A stretch of DNA of 64,000 nucleotides, taken from contig NZ_SHKL01000001.1 of assembly GCF_004217185.1 (NCBI RefSeq), positions 6,322,001 through 6,386,000 on the forward strand, in the 5' to 3' direction. The translations under genes were made by a program, and so were the position numbers. Positions 16,299 through 25,097 of the stretch are shown here, one piece after another (position 1 is the stretch's first letter; each line of letters starts with the position of its first letter). The notes under the pieces were generated by a model, which saw nothing but the letters and a program-made list of their open reading frames with translations, ran no database searches and was not told where the DNA came from. The stretch is from Pseudonocardia sediminis (lineage in GTDB: Bacteria; Actinomycetota; Actinomycetes; Mycobacteriales; Pseudonocardiaceae).

Positions 16299-19109
16299 AT
16301 GTCCGAGACCGTGGCTGCGGCCCCGACCGCGCACGAGCTGCTCCTGGCCCTGGCCGGGTGGGTGGACGACGACCTGCTCGCCACCGGGCGCGAGCTCGTC
16401 GCCGTCGGCGAGGAGGTCCCGGCGCTCGAGCTGCTGGTGGCCTCGCTGGCCGCCGCGCGGACCGCGCTGCCGTCGCCGTTGCGGGACGCGCTGGTCGACG
16501 CGGCCGTCGCGCTGCGGGTCGAACCGCACGCCGACCGTGCGCTGCCCCCGGGCGTCCCGCCGGGGGAGACGGCGCACCGGTTCGCGGCCGAGGCCGGGCC
16601 GGCCGACGTCGCGGTGCGGGTCGCGGGGATCGGGACGAACCTGCCGGTCGTCGCCCGCAGCGGGGCCCGGGTGTCGCTGGTCTGGCGCCTGACCCCGGCC
16701 GGGGCCGCGCCCGGGCCGCTGCCGCACCCGGTGCTGCTCGCCGCCGTGCAGACGGGCGGGCCGGTCGAGGTGCTGGCCTACCAGCTCGGCGCCGCGCTGG
16801 CCCGGGCCGGCGTGCCCGCGTCGGTGGAGGCGTTCGTCGACGGGACGGCGCTGCCGCCCTACCACCTGGCCGCTCTGTCCGAGGCCCTCCCGCTGGACCC
16901 CACCGCCGACGACGCCGCGCCCGCACCGGCGGCCGCTCCGTCCGGTGTGCCGGCGGCGCCGGGCCCCGGGGCCACCCCGGCCGGTGCTCCGGAGGCGCCG
17001 GACTCCGGGCCCGCTCCGGATGCTCGCGCGGCGACCCCGGCCGTCGGGATGATCCCGGTGCGGGGGCTCGTACCACCCGCTCCGCAGCCCCGCACGGGCC
17101 CGGTCGCACCCGGCGGGGCACCGCCCACGGCCCTTCCGCCCGCGGGTCCCGGACAGCCCGACGTCCCGGGATCCCACGCAGGCGGCCCCCACACAGGCGG
17201 CCCCCACGCAGCAGGCGCCCACGCGAGCGGCCCCGAGGCTCCCGGCCCGCACGCTCCCGGCCCCGACACCGGGATGATCGACGAGCTCCTGACCCACCAG
17301 GACGTTCCGCCGTCCTCGGACGGGCGTCCCGACGTCCCGGGGAACGGGTCGTCGGAGCCCGGCGGATCCTCCGGTGCGGTGCACACCCCGTTCCCGGACC
17401 ACGACCGGCGGGACCTCACCGACACCGATCCCGGGCCGTCGAGCGTGCCGCCGGTCCCGGCGGGTCCGGGCGGCGGGAACCTCGCCGCCGGTGGCGGGAT
17501 CGCCGTCGGTGTCGCCGCGGCGGCCGGTGCCGCGCACGCCTGGTCCACGGCGAACGACACGACCGGACCGGCGCCGGTGTCCGGGCCGAGCGGGTCGCCG
17601 TCCGGGCCGGCACCCGGGGCCGGTCCGTTCGACGACGGCCGGACCCACGCCCCCGGCCTCGGCGCTCCCGATCTCGGCGCCCCCGTCCACCCCGTCGCGC
17701 CCCTCCACCCCGTCGCTCCTGCCCGGCCCGTCGCCCCGCCTAAGGTCGACGACAGCTCCCGGCCGGGGATGTACGCGGTGCCGGCGGACGACGTCCCCCG
17801 TCCCGGCGCGGGCACGAACCCCTCCGTCGACGGGCACCCCGCACCCCGACCGGCACCGCGCCGGATCGCGCCCGTGCCGGACGGCCCGGAATGGTTCGAC
17901 GGCCCGCCGCTGGACCGGGGCCTCGACCACGACGGTCACGACGGCGCCGGGACCGACGGCCCCGCGGCCGACGGCCCCGGGATCGACGGGCCGGTGATCG
18001 ACGATGCGGTCCGCGCGATCGGCGATCCTGCCCCCGCGATCGGTGCCCCCACGATCGGCGGCCGCGGCGTCGACGACCGCGGGTACGACCGCGCCGACCC
18101 CACGCGGTCCTCCGCCGACACCTCGACGGGCGCGGCGTACCCGGGCGAGGACGACTGGGACCGGGACTGGGCGACCGGTGCGTGGTCGACCTCGGACCCG
18201 GACGTCGAGCCGGTCACCGGCCCGACCCCGACGACGGGGCTCCGGGACGTGTCGCAGGACGGCGGGCCGGAGGGGATGCGGCTGCGGTCGGTCTCGGGTC
18301 CGCCACCGATCCTGCGGGCACCCCTCCCGCCCGCCCACCCCGGACCGGGGCCGTCCGGCGTCGAGTCGACCGACCCCGGTCCGTCGGCCACCGACTCGTC
18401 CGCACCCGATCCGGCGTCTCCCGGCTCGTCCGCATCCGGTGGGTCCGTCACGGCCCCGCCCGGTGCGGGTGTCTCCGGTACCGGGCCGCTCCGGCCGACG
18501 CCCGTCCCGCGGGCGCAGCCTCCCGAGCCGGAGGCCGGCGCGTCGGGGGCGGGCGCGTCAGCGGCGGGCACGACGGGGCCGGCCGTGCCGGAGACCACCG
18601 GGCCGGTGTCGCAGACGGCTCCACCCGAGGCCGTGCGGCCCTCCGGTCCCCGGCACCGCCTGGACACCCCCGACGCCGAGGAGACGGTGCCTCCGGCCGC
18701 TGACGGGGCCGAGGACCCCGCAGCCGGCCTCCGGACCGAGGGGTATCCGGCCGTCGACGCCGGTGGGGAGGACGCCGTGCCGACCGGACGGCTCCCCGAG
18801 AACGGCCCGACGGCGGGCACCGCGCCGCCCAAGGACCGCGACACCGTCGCCCGGGCCCAGCACCCGGCCGCCCAGGACCCGCCCGGCCGGTCCACGCCGG
18901 AGCCGTCCGGGAACGGCCGCCGCCCGACGCCGCACCCGTCCCGCGGCGGCGGCGATCGCCGCCCGGCGCCCGGCCCCGACCTGGGCGGACGCCTGACCCC
19001 GAACGAGCAGGAGCTGCTGCGCCGTCTGCAGGAGGAGCTGGCCGCGCGGGAGAACGGCGGCGGCGACCTCGGGCCGCGCAACGGCTCGGCGCACCCGGAC
19101 GCCGGCTGA
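16299..19109 (+). CDS. Unknown protein, paralogue 2 with ~700-residue disordered tail
   Basis: A 936-residue protein. Residues 1-205 are a folded domain paralogous to the preceding gene (HELLLALAGWVDDDLL at the start, DGTALPPYHLAAL at the end). From ~206 to ~905 it is Pro/Gly/Ala/Asp/Ser-rich without hydrophobic clusters, hence probably disordered, with short repeats such as GGPHTGGPHAAGAHASGPE near 300. A conserved-looking helix, LTPNEQELLRRLQEELAAR, sits near the C-terminus. A small hydrophobic Ala/Gly patch near 400 is too weak to be called a membrane helix. Start ATG 16299 has GAAGGAGA 6 nt upstream. It could be a scaffold holding the small domain and the C-terminal helix apart; this is inference. 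Confidence 0.82.
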   Translation: MSETVAAAPTAHELLLALAGWVDDDLLATGRELVAVGEEVPALELLVASLAAARTALPSPLRDALVDAAVALRVEPHADRALPPGVPPGETAHRFAAEAGPADVAVRVAGIGTNLPVVARSGARVSLVWRLTPAGAAPGPLPHPVLLAAVQTGGPVEVLAYQLGAALARAGVPASVEAFVDGTALPPYHLAALSEALPLDPTADDAAPAPAAAPSGVPAAPGPGATPAGAPEAPDSGPAPDARAATPAVGMIPVRGLVPPAPQPRTGPVAPGGAPPTALPPAGPGQPDVPGSHAGGPHTGGPHAAGAHASGPEAPGPHAPGPDTGMIDELLTHQDVPPSSDGRPDVPGNGSSEPGGSSGAVHTPFPDHDRRDLTDTDPGPSSVPPVPAGPGGGNLAAGGGIAVGVAAAAGAAHAWSTANDTTGPAPVSGPSGSPSGPAPGAGPFDDGRTHAPGLGAPDLGAPVHPVAPLHPVAPARPVAPPKVDDSSRPGMYAVPADDVPRPGAGTNPSVDGHPAPRPAPRRIAPVPDGPEWFDGPPLDRGLDHDGHDGAGTDGPAADGPGIDGPVIDDAVRAIGDPAPAIGAPTIGGRGVDDRGYDRADPTRSSADTSTGAAYPGEDDWDRDWATGAWSTSDPDVEPVTGPTPTTGLRDVSQDGGPEGMRLRSVSGPPPILRAPLPPAHPGPGPSGVESTDPGPSATDSSAPDPASPGSSASGGSVTAPPGAGVSGTGPLRPTPVPRAQPPEPEAGASGAGASAAGTTGPAVPETTGPVSQTAPPEAVRPSGPRHRLDTPDAEETVPPAADGAEDPAAGLRTEGYPAVDAGGEDAVPTGRLPENGPTAGTAPPKDRDTVARAQHPAAQDPPGRSTPEPSGNGRRPTPHPSRGGGDRRPAPGPDLGGRLTPNEQELLRRLQEELAARENGGGDLGPRNGSAHPDAG

Positions 19110-19117
19110 ACCCCTGC

Positions 19118-20008
19118 CTAGCCCGCGGCCCGCAGCATTCGGTCGACGACCTCCTGCAGGTGCAGGGCCCGGGCCGCGTCCACGGGCAGGTCGGTGCGGC
19201 CGTCCGTGATCGCCGTCGCGAGGTCGTCGAGCAGCCGTCCGTAGCAGGCCGCGGCGTCGGGCGGGCGCCGGTCGAGGCGGTGCCGCCCGGCCGCGCCGAG
19301 GACCGTCGCCTCGAACTCGGTGGGGTCGATCGGCATCCGCAGCGACAGCGTGACCGTGCTGCGCGCCCCACCCGCGTGCGCGAGCCCGAACCGCCAGAGG
19401 TCGGGGTCGGCGCGGTGGGCCAGGTCCACCCCGACGACGCGGCCGAGCGCGGCGTCGAGCAGGTCGATCACGTGCGGGCCGATGTCGAGCAGCGCGCCGT
19501 GCTCGGCCCGCCAGCCCGACCCGGCGTACGGGCCGCCGAGCAGCGCGCCGGAGAGCCAGCGCGCGGAGCCGGTGGTGTCCGGCCCGGCGGGGCCGTCCGG
19601 AATCGCGTCCAGCCACGCCCGGACGCCGGGGTCGAAGCGCAGCGTGAGCATCGTCGCCGAGCAGACCCCGGCCGCGGCGACGGCGCCGGCGACCGCACGG
19701 GCCCCGGCGAGATCCTGGGCCAGCGGCTTCTCCAGGACGACGTGCCGTCCGGCCGCAGCCACCCCGGGCGCGAGCTCGCCCTGCACGGCGGGCGGGACCG
19801 CGAACGCGACGGCGTCGCAGGCGTCCACCAGGTCGTCGAGACGCGGGAACGCCCGCCCACCGAACCCGCCGACGATCTCCCGCGCGGCCTCCCGACGGCG
19901 GGTCCAGGCGCCCGCGAGCTCCCAGCGCGGGTGCGCCGCGATCGCCGGGGCGTGCACCGCGCGGGCCCACGGTCCGGCACCGACCAACCCGATGCGCCGC
20001 ACGTCCAT
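19118..20008 (-). CDS. Gfo/Idh/MocA-family oxidoreductase
   Basis: A 296-residue NAD(P)-dependent dehydrogenase. The Rossmann start is IGLVGAGPWA (6-15), EKP lies at 93-95, and the C-terminal substrate domain has DIGPHVIDLLDAALG. The family oxidises sugars, inositols or related alcohols; the substrate here cannot be told. It is convergent with the paralogue gene (8 bp) and divergent from the Nudix gene (52 bp). Confidence 0.9.
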   Translation of the reverse strand: MDVRRIGLVGAGPWARAVHAPAIAAHPRWELAGAWTRRREAAREIVGGFGGRAFPRLDDLVDACDAVAFAVPPAVQGELAPGVAAAGRHVVLEKPLAQDLAGARAVAGAVAAAGVCSATMLTLRFDPGVRAWLDAIPDGPAGPDTTGSARWLSGALLGGPYAGSGWRAEHGALLDIGPHVIDLLDAALGRVVGVDLAHRADPDLWRFGLAHAGGARSTVTLSLRMPIDPTEFEATVLGAAGRHRLDRRPPDAAACYGRLLDDLATAITDGRTDLPVDAARALHLQEVVDRMLRAAG

Positions 20009-20060
20009 GGAGACGATTCTCGCTGCTGTCCGGGCGCCGGTGATGACCTAGGGTCCGGGC

Positions 20061-20909
20061 ATGAGCACGTCCCGGGCCGACGCGCCCGACACACCGGTGG
20101 TCCCGCGCCCGGCGGCGACCGTCCTGCTGGTGCGCGACGATCCCGACCCGCCGGCCGGACGCACGCCGTTGCAGGTGTTCCTGCAGCGCCGGGTGGCCGG
20201 GATGGCGTTCGCCGGCGGCATGACGGTGTTCCCCGGCGGCGGCGTCTCGTCCTCGGACGTGATCGACCCGGCCCGGTGGCGCGGGCCCGACCCCGCCTGG
20301 TGGGGACAGCGCCTGGAGACGACGCCGGAGCTGGGCGGGTCGCTGGTCTGCGCCGCGGTCCGGGAGACGTTCGAGGAGTGCGGCGTGCTGCTGGCCGGCC
20401 CCGACGGCGGTGACCCGGCCGCTCTCCCGGAGGCCCGCGCGCTGCGGACCGACCTGGTGGAACGCCGCAGCACGTTCGGCGAGCTGCTCGACGCGCACGA
20501 CCTCGTGCTGCGCGCGGACCTGCTGCGCGGCTGGGCCCGCTGGATCACCCCGCCGGCCAACCCGAAGCGCTACGACACCGCGTTCCTTGTCGCGCGCGTC
20601 CCGGACGGCCAGCGCGCCGACGACGGCACCACCGAGGCCGTCGAAGCGCGCTGGTGGTCCCCGGCGCACGCCCTGGCCTCCTACGAGGAGCGCGAGATCG
20701 AGCTGATGGCGCCCACCCTGCGCACGCTGCAGGAGATCGCCGAGCACGACACCGCCGACGACGTGTTCGCCGCGGCCGAGCACCGGACGATCTCCCCGGT
20801 CATCCCGCGGGTGCGCCGGGAGGGGCGGTCGGTCGCCGTCGTCCTGCCCGGTGACCCGGACTGGGAGACCGCCGCCGACCACCTCACCCCGAAGGGACCG
20901 GACGAATGA
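20061..20909 (+). CDS. Nudix hydrolase, NUDT7/19-like
   Basis: A 282-residue Nudix protein. The Nudix box is split: FPGGGV is followed about 45 residues later by RETFEECGVLL, the layout of NUDT19/NUDT7-like diphosphatases that often act on CoA esters. Four bases overlap the following MBL gene (ATGA), so the two are coupled. Confidence 0.88.
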   Translation: MSTSRADAPDTPVVPRPAATVLLVRDDPDPPAGRTPLQVFLQRRVAGMAFAGGMTVFPGGGVSSSDVIDPARWRGPDPAWWGQRLETTPELGGSLVCAAVRETFEECGVLLAGPDGGDPAALPEARALRTDLVERRSTFGELLDAHDLVLRADLLRGWARWITPPANPKRYDTAFLVARVPDGQRADDGTTEAVEARWWSPAHALASYEEREIELMAPTLRTLQEIAEHDTADDVFAAAEHRTISPVIPRVRREGRSVAVVLPGDPDWETAADHLTPKGPDE

Positions 20910-21697
20910 CCGCCGCTCCTGAACACCCCGCCTACGGCGTCCTCCGCCCGGCGCACCCGCTGGCCTCGGTGCTGCTGCAGAACAACCCCGGCCACATGAC
21001 GCTGGAGGGCACCAACACCTGGGTCCTGGCCGGTCCGGGCGCCTCCGACCGGATCGTCGTCGACCCCGGCGAGGACGACGGCGAGCACCTCGAACGCCTC
21101 GCCGACGGACCGCCGGTCGCGCTGGTCCTGCTCACCCACCACCACCACGACCACTCCGGCGGAGCCCCGCGCTTCGCCGAGATGGTGGGCGCCCCGATCC
21201 GGGCGCAGGACCCCGGGCTGTGCTCCGGCGCCGACCCGCTCACCGACGGCGAGACCGTGCAGGCCGCCGGGCTGCCGCTCTGGGTGATGGCCACGCCCGG
21301 GCACACCGCGGACTCGACGTCGTTCCTGATCGGTGGCAACGCCCCCGCCCTGCTCACCGGTGACACGGTCCTGGGGCGCGGCACGACCGTCATCGCACAG
21401 CCGGACGGCGGGCTGGGCCCGTACCTGGACTCGCTCCGGCGCCTCGCCGAGCTGCCGCCCGGGGTGCCGGTGCTGCCCGGGCACGGGCCCGACCTGCCGG
21501 ACGCCGCCGAGATCGCCCGGACCTACCTCGCGCACCGCGAGGAGCGCCTGGACCAGGTCCGCGCGGCACTGGAGGAGCTGGGGCCGGACGCGACGGCGCG
21601 TCAGGTCGTCGAGGTCGTCTACGCCGACGTCGACGAGAAGCTCTGGGACGCCGCGGAGTGGTCGGTCACGGCGCAGCTGGAGTACCTCCGGGCCTGA
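20906..21697 (+). CDS. Metallo-beta-lactamase-fold hydrolase, LACTB2-like
   Basis: A 263-residue MBL hydrolase. It has the zinc-binding THHHHDHSGG (77-86), TPGHTADS, LTGDTVLGRG and LPGHGPD motifs. The C-terminal winged-helix-like segment, HREERLDQVRAALEELG, is typical of LACTB2-type proteins, which are endoribonucleases or thioesterase-like. It probably corresponds to Rv3677c in the conserved block. Its last 32 bp overlap the end of the opposite-strand HD gene. Confidence 0.9.
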   Translation: MTAAPEHPAYGVLRPAHPLASVLLQNNPGHMTLEGTNTWVLAGPGASDRIVVDPGEDDGEHLERLADGPPVALVLLTHHHHDHSGGAPRFAEMVGAPIRAQDPGLCSGADPLTDGETVQAAGLPLWVMATPGHTADSTSFLIGGNAPALLTGDTVLGRGTTVIAQPDGGLGPYLDSLRRLAELPPGVPVLPGHGPDLPDAAEIARTYLAHREERLDQVRAALEELGPDATARQVVEVVYADVDEKLWDAAEWSVTAQLEYLRA

Positions 21698-22418
21698 CCG
21701 GGCCCTCCGGGTCCCGCCCGGGGGGACCGTCACCGAACTCGATGTGGAAGCGCTGCAGGAACTCCACCAGGACGCGGTGCCGGGGCTCGCCCATCGCGCG
21801 TCCGGACGGGGTGGTGAGCTCGTCGCGCAGGTGCAGCAGCTTCTCGTAGAAGTGCGCGACGACGGAGCTGGTCCGCCCGGAGGTGTAGGTCGACGCGAGG
21901 TCCTCGCCGGGCTCCCAGATGGGCTCGCCGATCGTCCCGCCGTAGGTGAACGCGCGGGCGATGCCGATCGCGCCCATGGCGTCGAGCATGTCCGCGTCGT
22001 GCAGGCAGGCGGCGACGCCCTGGGCGGGCTCGGTGAACCGGTCGGAGAAGCTGAACCGCCCGGTCGCGTCCACCGCGGCCGGCACCGGAGCCCAGGTCTC
22101 CTCGGCGATCCCGGCCCGTTCGAACGCGGACCGGACGAGGTGCGCGCACTCCGGCGGCTCCACCGTCGCGCCGGTGCGGGCCTCCTCGAGGCGGTGGTAG
22201 TCGTGCACGTAGGCGGCCAGCGCGGCGACGTGGGGGTCGAGGCCCTCGCGGTGCGCGATCGTCGCGGCCAGGCGCGCGACCCGGTCCAGGTGGGCGAGGT
22301 CATGGGCGGCGTCGACGTCGACGAAGTCCGCGGCGACGACCTGGCGGACCCGCTCGATCCCGCGTACCCCGGCGTCGTCGACCAGCCCCTCGAAACCGCG
22401 CACGGCGTGCTCCCTCAT
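21666..22418 (-). CDS. HD-domain phosphohydrolase
   Basis: A 250-residue protein of the HD/YedJ type. The first metal-binding part is AAHDLAHLDRV (38-48), followed by YVHDYHRLEEA (VHD 71-73) and a later CLHDADMLDAMGA. Such proteins hydrolyse phosphomonoesters or nucleotides. The 3' end overlaps the MBL gene on the other strand. The last ~20 residues are Pro/Gly-rich and add nothing conserved. Confidence 0.87.
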   Translation of the reverse strand: MREHAVRGFEGLVDDAGVRGIERVRQVVAADFVDVDAAHDLAHLDRVARLAATIAHREGLDPHVAALAAYVHDYHRLEEARTGATVEPPECAHLVRSAFERAGIAEETWAPVPAAVDATGRFSFSDRFTEPAQGVAACLHDADMLDAMGAIGIARAFTYGGTIGEPIWEPGEDLASTYTSGRTSSVVAHFYEKLLHLRDELTTPSGRAMGEPRHRVLVEFLQRFHIEFGDGPPGRDPEGPVRPGGTPAAP

Positions 22419-22482
22419 CGGTGATCGATCTCCGCGGTCACGTTCCGGCCACCGGTGACCCGCGCATGACCGCAGACGTCGA

Positions 22483-23754
22483 TCACGCGGACGCCGCGGA
22501 CGGGACCCGCGCGTCGGCGGCCAGGGTGCCGCGGAGCACCCACAGCAGGCCCGCGACGACGAGACCGAGGACGCCGCCTGTCAGGAACCCGACCGGGCCG
22601 AACGCGTCCACCGCGACCCCGGCCAGCGACTGCCCGATCGACACCCCGAACACCACCGCCGTCACCACCCAGTTGAACGCCTCGGTCGCCGACTCCCCCG
22701 GTGCGGCGAGCTCCACGCCCAGCGAGTGCGCCGTGGTCTGCGGCGTGATCAGAGCGCCGGCCAGGAACATGACCACCCCCAGCAGCAGGATCGACCCGCT
22801 CGGCGCGACCAGCGCCAGCACGACGACCAGCACCGAGAACCCGGCGAGCAGGACCGGGAACCGCAGGTGCAGCGCCCGCGGCCACGGGCGCATGCCGTAG
22901 GCGACACCGGCCAGCACCGAGACCACCGACCACGCCGAGAGCAGCACGCCGCCCATCGCCGGGGCGCCGGCCGCCGCCGTCGCGGCCAGGACGCCGACCT
23001 CCACCGACCCGACGGTCAGGCCGAACCCGAGCGAGGCGAGCGCGACGGTCCGCATCCCGGGCCGGGCCATCACACCGAACAGGCGCGACGTCCCCGACAC
23101 GGCCGGGCGGGTGAGCCCGGATCGCGCCCGCTCGGCACGGATGCGCGCGGTGCGGGTACGGGTGGCGCGGGTCAGGGCGAACCAGACGGTGCCGGTGACC
23201 TCCGCCGCCACGGCCACGGCGAGCGCGGTGCCGGGCCAGGGCGCCGTCACCACGAGCACCGCGGCCAGCGCGGGACCCAGGATGAAGAAGACCTCGAGGC
23301 TGATCGACTCGTAGGTGTAGGCGGCCTCGCGGCGCGGACCGGGCGGCACCAGGTCCGTCCAGAGGGCCCGCGACGAACCCTCGATCGCGGGCGTGACCAG
23401 GCCCGTCACGAGCGCGACGGGGACCAGCACGGCGAGACCGGCACCGAGCTCGATCCCGGCGAACAGCACCGACACCATCACCAGGTACGCGGCGCTGAAC
23501 ATCAGCAGCAGCCGGGTCGGGCCGACCCGGTCCAGCCACCGCCCCTGGACGATCATCCCGACGCCGATACCGACCAGGGTCCCGGCCGAGACCGCCCCGG
23601 CGAACGCGTAGGAGCCCGACACACCCTGCACGTAGAGCAGGGCGGCCAGGCTGAGCATCGCGATCGGCAGCCGCGCCAGGATCGAGGCGAGCACCGGGGC
23701 CGCGGCTCCCGGGGCGCTCAGCGCAGCGCGGTAGTCACCGAGGGATGCAGCCAT
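22483..23754 (-). CDS. MFS transporter
   Basis: A 423-residue, 12-helix major facilitator protein, with GRWLDRVGPTRLL as the loop 2-3 motif and a long central basic loop (TRATRTRTARIRAERARS). The substrate is unknown; an efflux role is usual in this subfamily. I chose ATG 23754 because it begins the conserved part and a perfect 20-bp palindrome starts 18 bp upstream. A start at 23772 would place the first codons next to that palindrome. Confidence 0.88.
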   Translation of the reverse strand: MAASLGDYRAALSAPGAAAPVLASILARLPIAMLSLAALLYVQGVSGSYAFAGAVSAGTLVGIGVGMIVQGRWLDRVGPTRLLLMFSAAYLVMVSVLFAGIELGAGLAVLVPVALVTGLVTPAIEGSSRALWTDLVPPGPRREAAYTYESISLEVFFILGPALAAVLVVTAPWPGTALAVAVAAEVTGTVWFALTRATRTRTARIRAERARSGLTRPAVSGTSRLFGVMARPGMRTVALASLGFGLTVGSVEVGVLAATAAAGAPAMGGVLLSAWSVVSVLAGVAYGMRPWPRALHLRFPVLLAGFSVLVVVLALVAPSGSILLLGVVMFLAGALITPQTTAHSLGVELAAPGESATEAFNWVVTAVVFGVSIGQSLAGVAVDAFGPVGFLTGGVLGLVVAGLLWVLRGTLAADARVPSAASA

Positions 23755-23772
23755 GCCCTCAGCATCACACAA

Positions 23773-23792
23773 ACTGGTACGGGCGTACCAGT
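23773..23792. promoter_or_regulatory. 20-bp palindrome, probable operator of the MFS gene
   Basis: ACTGGTACG-GG-CGTACCAGT is a perfect 9-bp inverted repeat with a 2-nt centre, between the Crp gene end and the MFS start. Its form fits TetR-family operators. No TetR gene is in the window, so the regulator is unknown. Confidence 0.65.
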
Positions 23793-23833
23793 CGATATCG
23801 GCCGGCCCCGTCGGACGGGGTCGGCCGACCCGG

Positions 23834-24508
23834 TCAGCGGGCCCGGCGGGCCAGGCGCTCCGGCTCCAGGATGAGGACGCTCTTGCCCTCGAGCCGCAGC
23901 CAGCCGCGGTGCGCGAAGTCGGCGAGCGCCTTGTTCACGGTCTCGCGGGAGGCGCCGACGAGCTGGGCGATCTCCTCCTGCGTGAGGTCGTGGGTGACCC
24001 GCAGCAGGCCGGACTCCTGGGAGCCGAACTGACGCGCGAGCTGCAGCAGCGACTTCGCGACACGGCCGGGGACGTCGGTGAAGATGAGGTCGGCGAGCAT
24101 GTTGTTCGTACGGCGCAGACGGCGAGCCAGCACGCGCAGCAGCTGCTCGGCGATCTCCGGGCGCTTGCCGATCCACTCGCGCAGCGCGGCGCGGTCCATC
24201 GTGTGCGTGCGCACCTCTGTGACCGCGGTCGCGGTGGAGGTCCGCGGGCCCGGGTCGAAGATCGAGAGCTCGCCGAACATGTCCGACGGACCGGCGACCA
24301 TCAGCAGGTTCTCCCGGCCGTCCGGGGACTTGCGGCCGAGCTTCACCTTGCCACCGGAGACGATGTAGAGGCGGTCACCGGGCTCACCCTCGCTGAAGAT
24401 CACCTGCCCACGCGAGAACTCCGCGGGCTCCAGCGCCTCGGCCAATGCCTCGGCGGCCTGGGGCTCCACGCCCTGGAAGATCCCGGCCCGGATCAGAACG
24501 TCGTCCAC
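23834..24508 (-). CDS. crp: Crp/Fnr-family cAMP-responsive regulator
   Basis: A 224-residue global regulator. The cyclic-nucleotide domain (1-~120) has the phosphate-binding cassette GELSIFDPGPRTSTATA. The C-terminal helix-turn-helix is LTQEEIAQLVGASRETVNKAL (about 169-189). Sequence and neighbours (MBL, small membrane protein, nth) match Crp of M. tuberculosis (Rv3676) and GlxR of corynebacteria. No Fnr-type N-terminal cysteines are present, so cAMP rather than oxygen is the expected signal. The start is at 24508. Confidence 0.95.
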   Translation of the reverse strand: MDDVLIRAGIFQGVEPQAAEALAEALEPAEFSRGQVIFSEGEPGDRLYIVSGGKVKLGRKSPDGRENLLMVAGPSDMFGELSIFDPGPRTSTATAVTEVRTHTMDRAALREWIGKRPEIAEQLLRVLARRLRRTNNMLADLIFTDVPGRVAKSLLQLARQFGSQESGLLRVTHDLTQEEIAQLVGASRETVNKALADFAHRGWLRLEGKSVLILEPERLARRAR

Positions 24509-24596
24509 TGCACAGCTCCTCGTTCACCTACCGCACAGGCGCGGCGGGTCGTCGGCGCGCCAGTGTAGGGCCCGACGCCGTGCGCATGCGCAGCAG

Positions 24597-24626
24597 GAAC
24601 CCGTTCGGGCGCGCCCGACCGGGTTC
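24597..24626 (-). terminator. Hairpin after the small membrane protein gene
   Basis: GAACCCGTTCGGGC and GCCCGACCGGGTTC form a 14-bp stem with one mismatch and a 2-nt centre. It lies 50 bp past the end of the gene at 24678-24929 and before crp. No U-run follows, as is common in high-GC actinobacteria. A separate 12-bp palindrome TGCGCATGCGCA lies at 24581-24592. Confidence 0.5.
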
Positions 24627-24677
24627 CGTCACTCGTTCGGACCGCTGCAGGATGCCCGCGGCCCACGGACGATCTTG

Positions 24678-24929
24678 TCAGGCCGACGGGATCCGGCTGC
24701 GCCGGGCTCCCCGTCGACGGCCCCTGTTGCGCAACCGGAACAGCTCCAGCGCGCGGCCGGTGCCCTGACGGAACAGGGCGCGGAGTTCGTCGGGACGGGG
24801 CTGCTCGAGCATTTCGTCGAGCTCGTCCTGACGCACGGTGGACTCCCGCAGCCGGGATTCGACGCGCTCCATACCCAGCGCGAAGAACATCACGAGCAGC
24901 GGCACGAGGACGGACAACCAGGCAGTCAT
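24678..24929 (-). CDS. Small membrane protein (Rv3675-like)
   Basis: An 83-residue protein with one N-terminal hydrophobic helix (WLSVLVPLLVMFFALG), a charged amphipathic region (ERVESRL to RQDELDEML) and a very basic C-terminus (RNRGRRRGARRSR). It lies between crp and nth, as a membrane protein gene does in M. tuberculosis. The start ATG 24929 puts the helix at the N-terminus, with GAGAGG about 12 nt upstream; a longer frame from 25004 overlaps the promoter side of nth. Function unknown. Confidence 0.75.
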   Translation of the reverse strand: MTAWLSVLVPLLVMFFALGMERVESRLRESTVRQDELDEMLEQPRPDELRALFRQGTGRALELFRLRNRGRRRGARRSRIPSA

Positions 24930-25097
24930 GGCAGAGCTGATCCTCTCGCACACCGGAGCCGGTCCGTCGCGCGGGGTGTCCGTGGCGGCGATCCTGATAT
25001 GCACTCGTGACCCTCATCGGAGCAACCTCACCCACCGTTACCGCGGGCCGGACTCCTCCGGCGAGGGTTGTCGGTGGGTCCCCGTAGTCTCGGACGG

